Origin: Pseudomonadota bacterium
GTDB taxonomy: Bacteria; Pseudomonadota; Alphaproteobacteria; Rhodospirillales; Casp-alpha2
Assembly: GCA_022564115.1 (NCBI GenBank)
Contig: JADFMB010000003.1
Coordinates: forward strand, 1 to 55,299
Reading direction: 5' to 3'
DNA length: 55,299 nucleotides
Below are positions 53,103-55,299 of this stretch, in pieces. A program made the translations under genes and the position numbers. The notes below the pieces were generated by a model that searched no databases, had not been told where the DNA came from, and saw only the letters and a list, made by a program, of their open reading frames with translations. Numbering within the stretch: the stretch's first letter is position 1; each line of letters starts with the position of its first letter.

Positions 53103-53876
53103 TGACAATAGCAACGATCCCAGTAAATAAAGTAACACTAGAGAAGTACGATTGCCCGTGCTGTAATGCAGATGGTGACAATTCGTCACCGGTTGAAAAC
53201 GCCAATCCACACGGATTTACATTAGATATCTGTCGATACTGTGGGTTCATCTATCGGGGTAACTGGCACAATCAAGAGAGTTTCGAGCAGTACTTCACCC
53301 ACTACCATAAGTCGAACCCAAACTATAACTACTCTCAGATCGAAGTGATCAAGGGCACCTATATGAAGTTCAATATCCCTGAGATAAAGGATGGGATGAG
53401 GCATTTAGACATAGGTTCTGGGATGGGCGGGTCTGCCAAGTTCATGGGTACTGACTGCATTGGTCTTGAATTAAAGAGGACACACTACAAGTACGCTAAG
53501 CATGTGAATAGGGTAGAGACTAGGAATACGTACTATATCCACGATTCATCATTTGATCTTATTACACTATATACTTCACTGGCCTATATCCCTAAGCCTG
53601 ACGAATACATACGTTCGTTAAGTGAGAAGCTAACAGAAGATGGGATAATGGTTATCGGAAACTTCATCCTAGAGAGGCCATCTAATAACAACCTCATCAA
53701 TGCCCTCGATACAAACTACTTTAGTTTCTTTACAGATAGGACAATGCGAAACCTAATTGAGTCTAATGGCCTGACCATAGAAAGGGTAGAGTTTAGTTAT
53801 AAGGAACCGCTGTATATCTGTAAGAGGGGGAAGGATAAGAATATCGTTAAATGCTTTGACGATTCCAAACAGAAGA
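53102..53876 (+). CDS. SAM-dependent methyltransferase with Cys-rich N-terminus, 3' end fused to a transposase
   Basis: CPCC...CRYCG putative zinc ribbon; motif I HLDIGSGMGGSAKF; SFDLITLYTSLAYIPKPDEYIRSLSEKL; AT-rich codon usage unlike flanks. Confidence 0.75.
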
Positions 53877-54868
53877 TGGCCGACTTCCGGGTGCTGCACG
53901 TGGAATTCCTGGACGAGCTGCTGACGCGTAGCGTGGCCGCGCTGATGATGCAAGGCGCGGTGACCCTGAACCGGGTCGCCCAGGACGGCATGCGGGTCCG
54001 GGCCGGCGCGGGCAGCGGCTCGTTCCGGCGGCGCAAACGATTGAAGCAGTTCCTGGAGCAGGCCAAGCAACAAGTGCAGCGCCTGCGCCACGAGTTGGAG
54101 GAAGACCCGGCGGCCAGCGAGAACCGGAACCGCGCTGCCCGCCGGCGCGTCGCCCGCGAGCGGCAGGAGCGAGTGACCCAGGCCCTGGCCGAGATGCAAA
54201 AGATCGAAGCCCAGTATGCCGCTAGAAACGCGCATGGCTACAAACGTAAGAAGCCTCCTGCGGACGACGGAGGTGCACCACCGCAAGACAAGCGCCAGCC
54301 CCGCGTTTCTACCACGGACCCTGAAGCGCGTGTGATGAAAGGCGCCGATGGGGGCTTCCGGCCCAGCTATAATGTCCAGTTTGCCACCGACACGGGCAGC
54401 CAACTGATCGTCGGCGTGGATGTCGTCAACCGGGGCAGCGACTGGGAAGAGTTGCCGCCCATGCTCGATCAACTGCGCCGGCGCTACGGCCGGGTTCCCG
54501 CGCAAGCGCTGGTGGACGGAGGCTTTGCCCGCTTTGAATCGGTGGTGGCCGCCACAAACCGGGGCAGCGAAGTCTACGCTCCGCTGCCCAACCCCAAGAA
54601 TGCCAAGCTCGGCCCCCACCAGCCACGCCCCAAGGATGCGCCGGCCATCGCCCAATGGCGCTTGCGCATGGCCACCGAGCAAGCCAAACAGATTTACCGC
54701 CAACGAGCGGCCAGCGCCGAATGGGCGGGCGCCCAGGCCCGCAATCGCGGGCTGCGCCAGTTTGTCGTGCGCGGCATCGCAAAAGCCCGAGCCGTCGTGC
54801 TCTGGTACGCCCTCGCGCACAATCTGATGCAGTTGCCGAACCTGACGGCCCAGGCCCAACCGGCTTGA
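53877..54868 (+). mobile_element. IS1182-family transposase, N-terminal part missing
   Basis: ADFRVLHVEFLDELLTRSVAALMMQGAVTLNRVAQDGMRVRAGAGSGSFRRRKRL...NVQFATDTGSQLIVGVDV...FVVRGIAKARAVVLWYALAHNLMQL; normal N-terminal DUF772-type region absent. Confidence 0.88.
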
Positions 54869-55299
54869 CCGGCTGCAATCGTTCCAAAGCCACAAGGAAC
54901 CCCGGAGGGGAGGCGGCAATCCAACCGTGGGGGCGACACCAACCGGAGGTGGAGCAGCAGGGACCATCGCTTCAGTTGACCCACGAGTGCCCCGTCCTCG
55001 GGCTCGGGGCTGGGCAGGGTGTAGCCAAAGGGAATTCTTCACAGCCTCAAGGCCCCTGACCCGCCGGAGGCAATAAATCACAGCCTTTCCAGAAATCCGG
55101 AAAAAATCAGTCGGGTCCGCCGTACCGAGGCATGGCCGGCGACCCCTTTTCGCAACGCCGCCGGCGGTTTGGGACCACCCTGGCAGGGGTTCCTGGGCAC
55201 TTCAGCCGGGGCAATCAACGGCGCTCTCGCTGAAACCGCGCCTGCCGTGCTAATAAAAGGGCCGGGGGCCCGAGCGAACCGTCGGCGCAGGCCATCCAC

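Noticed and set aside
55078-55299. 73-aa minus-strand ORF at the right edge
   Set aside because: No recognisable motif and cut by the window edge.

Overview
GC-rich, alphaproteobacterial-looking (Rhodospirillales-like, inferred from gene content) chromosomal backbone from about 0.9 to 44 kb, followed by a lower-GC accessory region from about 44 to 55 kb. Backbone content: cobalamin genes (cobN, cobU/P, cobC-like, cobS, cobT); a tandem pair of degenerate EAL-like proteins; LPS heptose/UDP-sugar genes (UXS, gmhA, hldE); PBP1A; the gyrB-recF-dnaN-dnaA-rpsT replication cluster; mutM, ubiE, ubiB, coaBC, dut; Rrf2-cysK-moeB-DsrE; pabC/pabB; a hydroxyacid dehydrogenase; an SH3 protein; an MFS exporter with a His-rich tail; an ICL/PEP-mutase-family protein; DUF3501. 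The accessory region has katG, a P1-family peptidase, an amidohydrolase, a truncated Ig/kelch protein, an AT-rich phage-like methyltransferase segment and a truncated IS1182-type transposase. Main observations: (1) a two-gene cassette (4TM-like membrane protein + deoC) bracketed by two near-identical 179-bp direct repeats with their own terminal inverted repeats and a 10-13 bp target-like duplication; (2) an orphan sigma70 promoter with an overlapping alphaproteobacterial LexA box and no recognised gene downstream; (3) small TAGAGCA/TGCYCTA-ended elements whose terminal TAG serves as the stop codon of neighbouring genes; (4) a DUF3501 gene with one in-frame amber codon plus a decayed 3' fragment; (5) several sharp chimeric junctions (cobN 3' end, CCG Fe-S protein/IS3, kelch/phage-like, methyltransferase/IS1182). 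All calls come from reading the sequence and the supplied translations; no searches were run.
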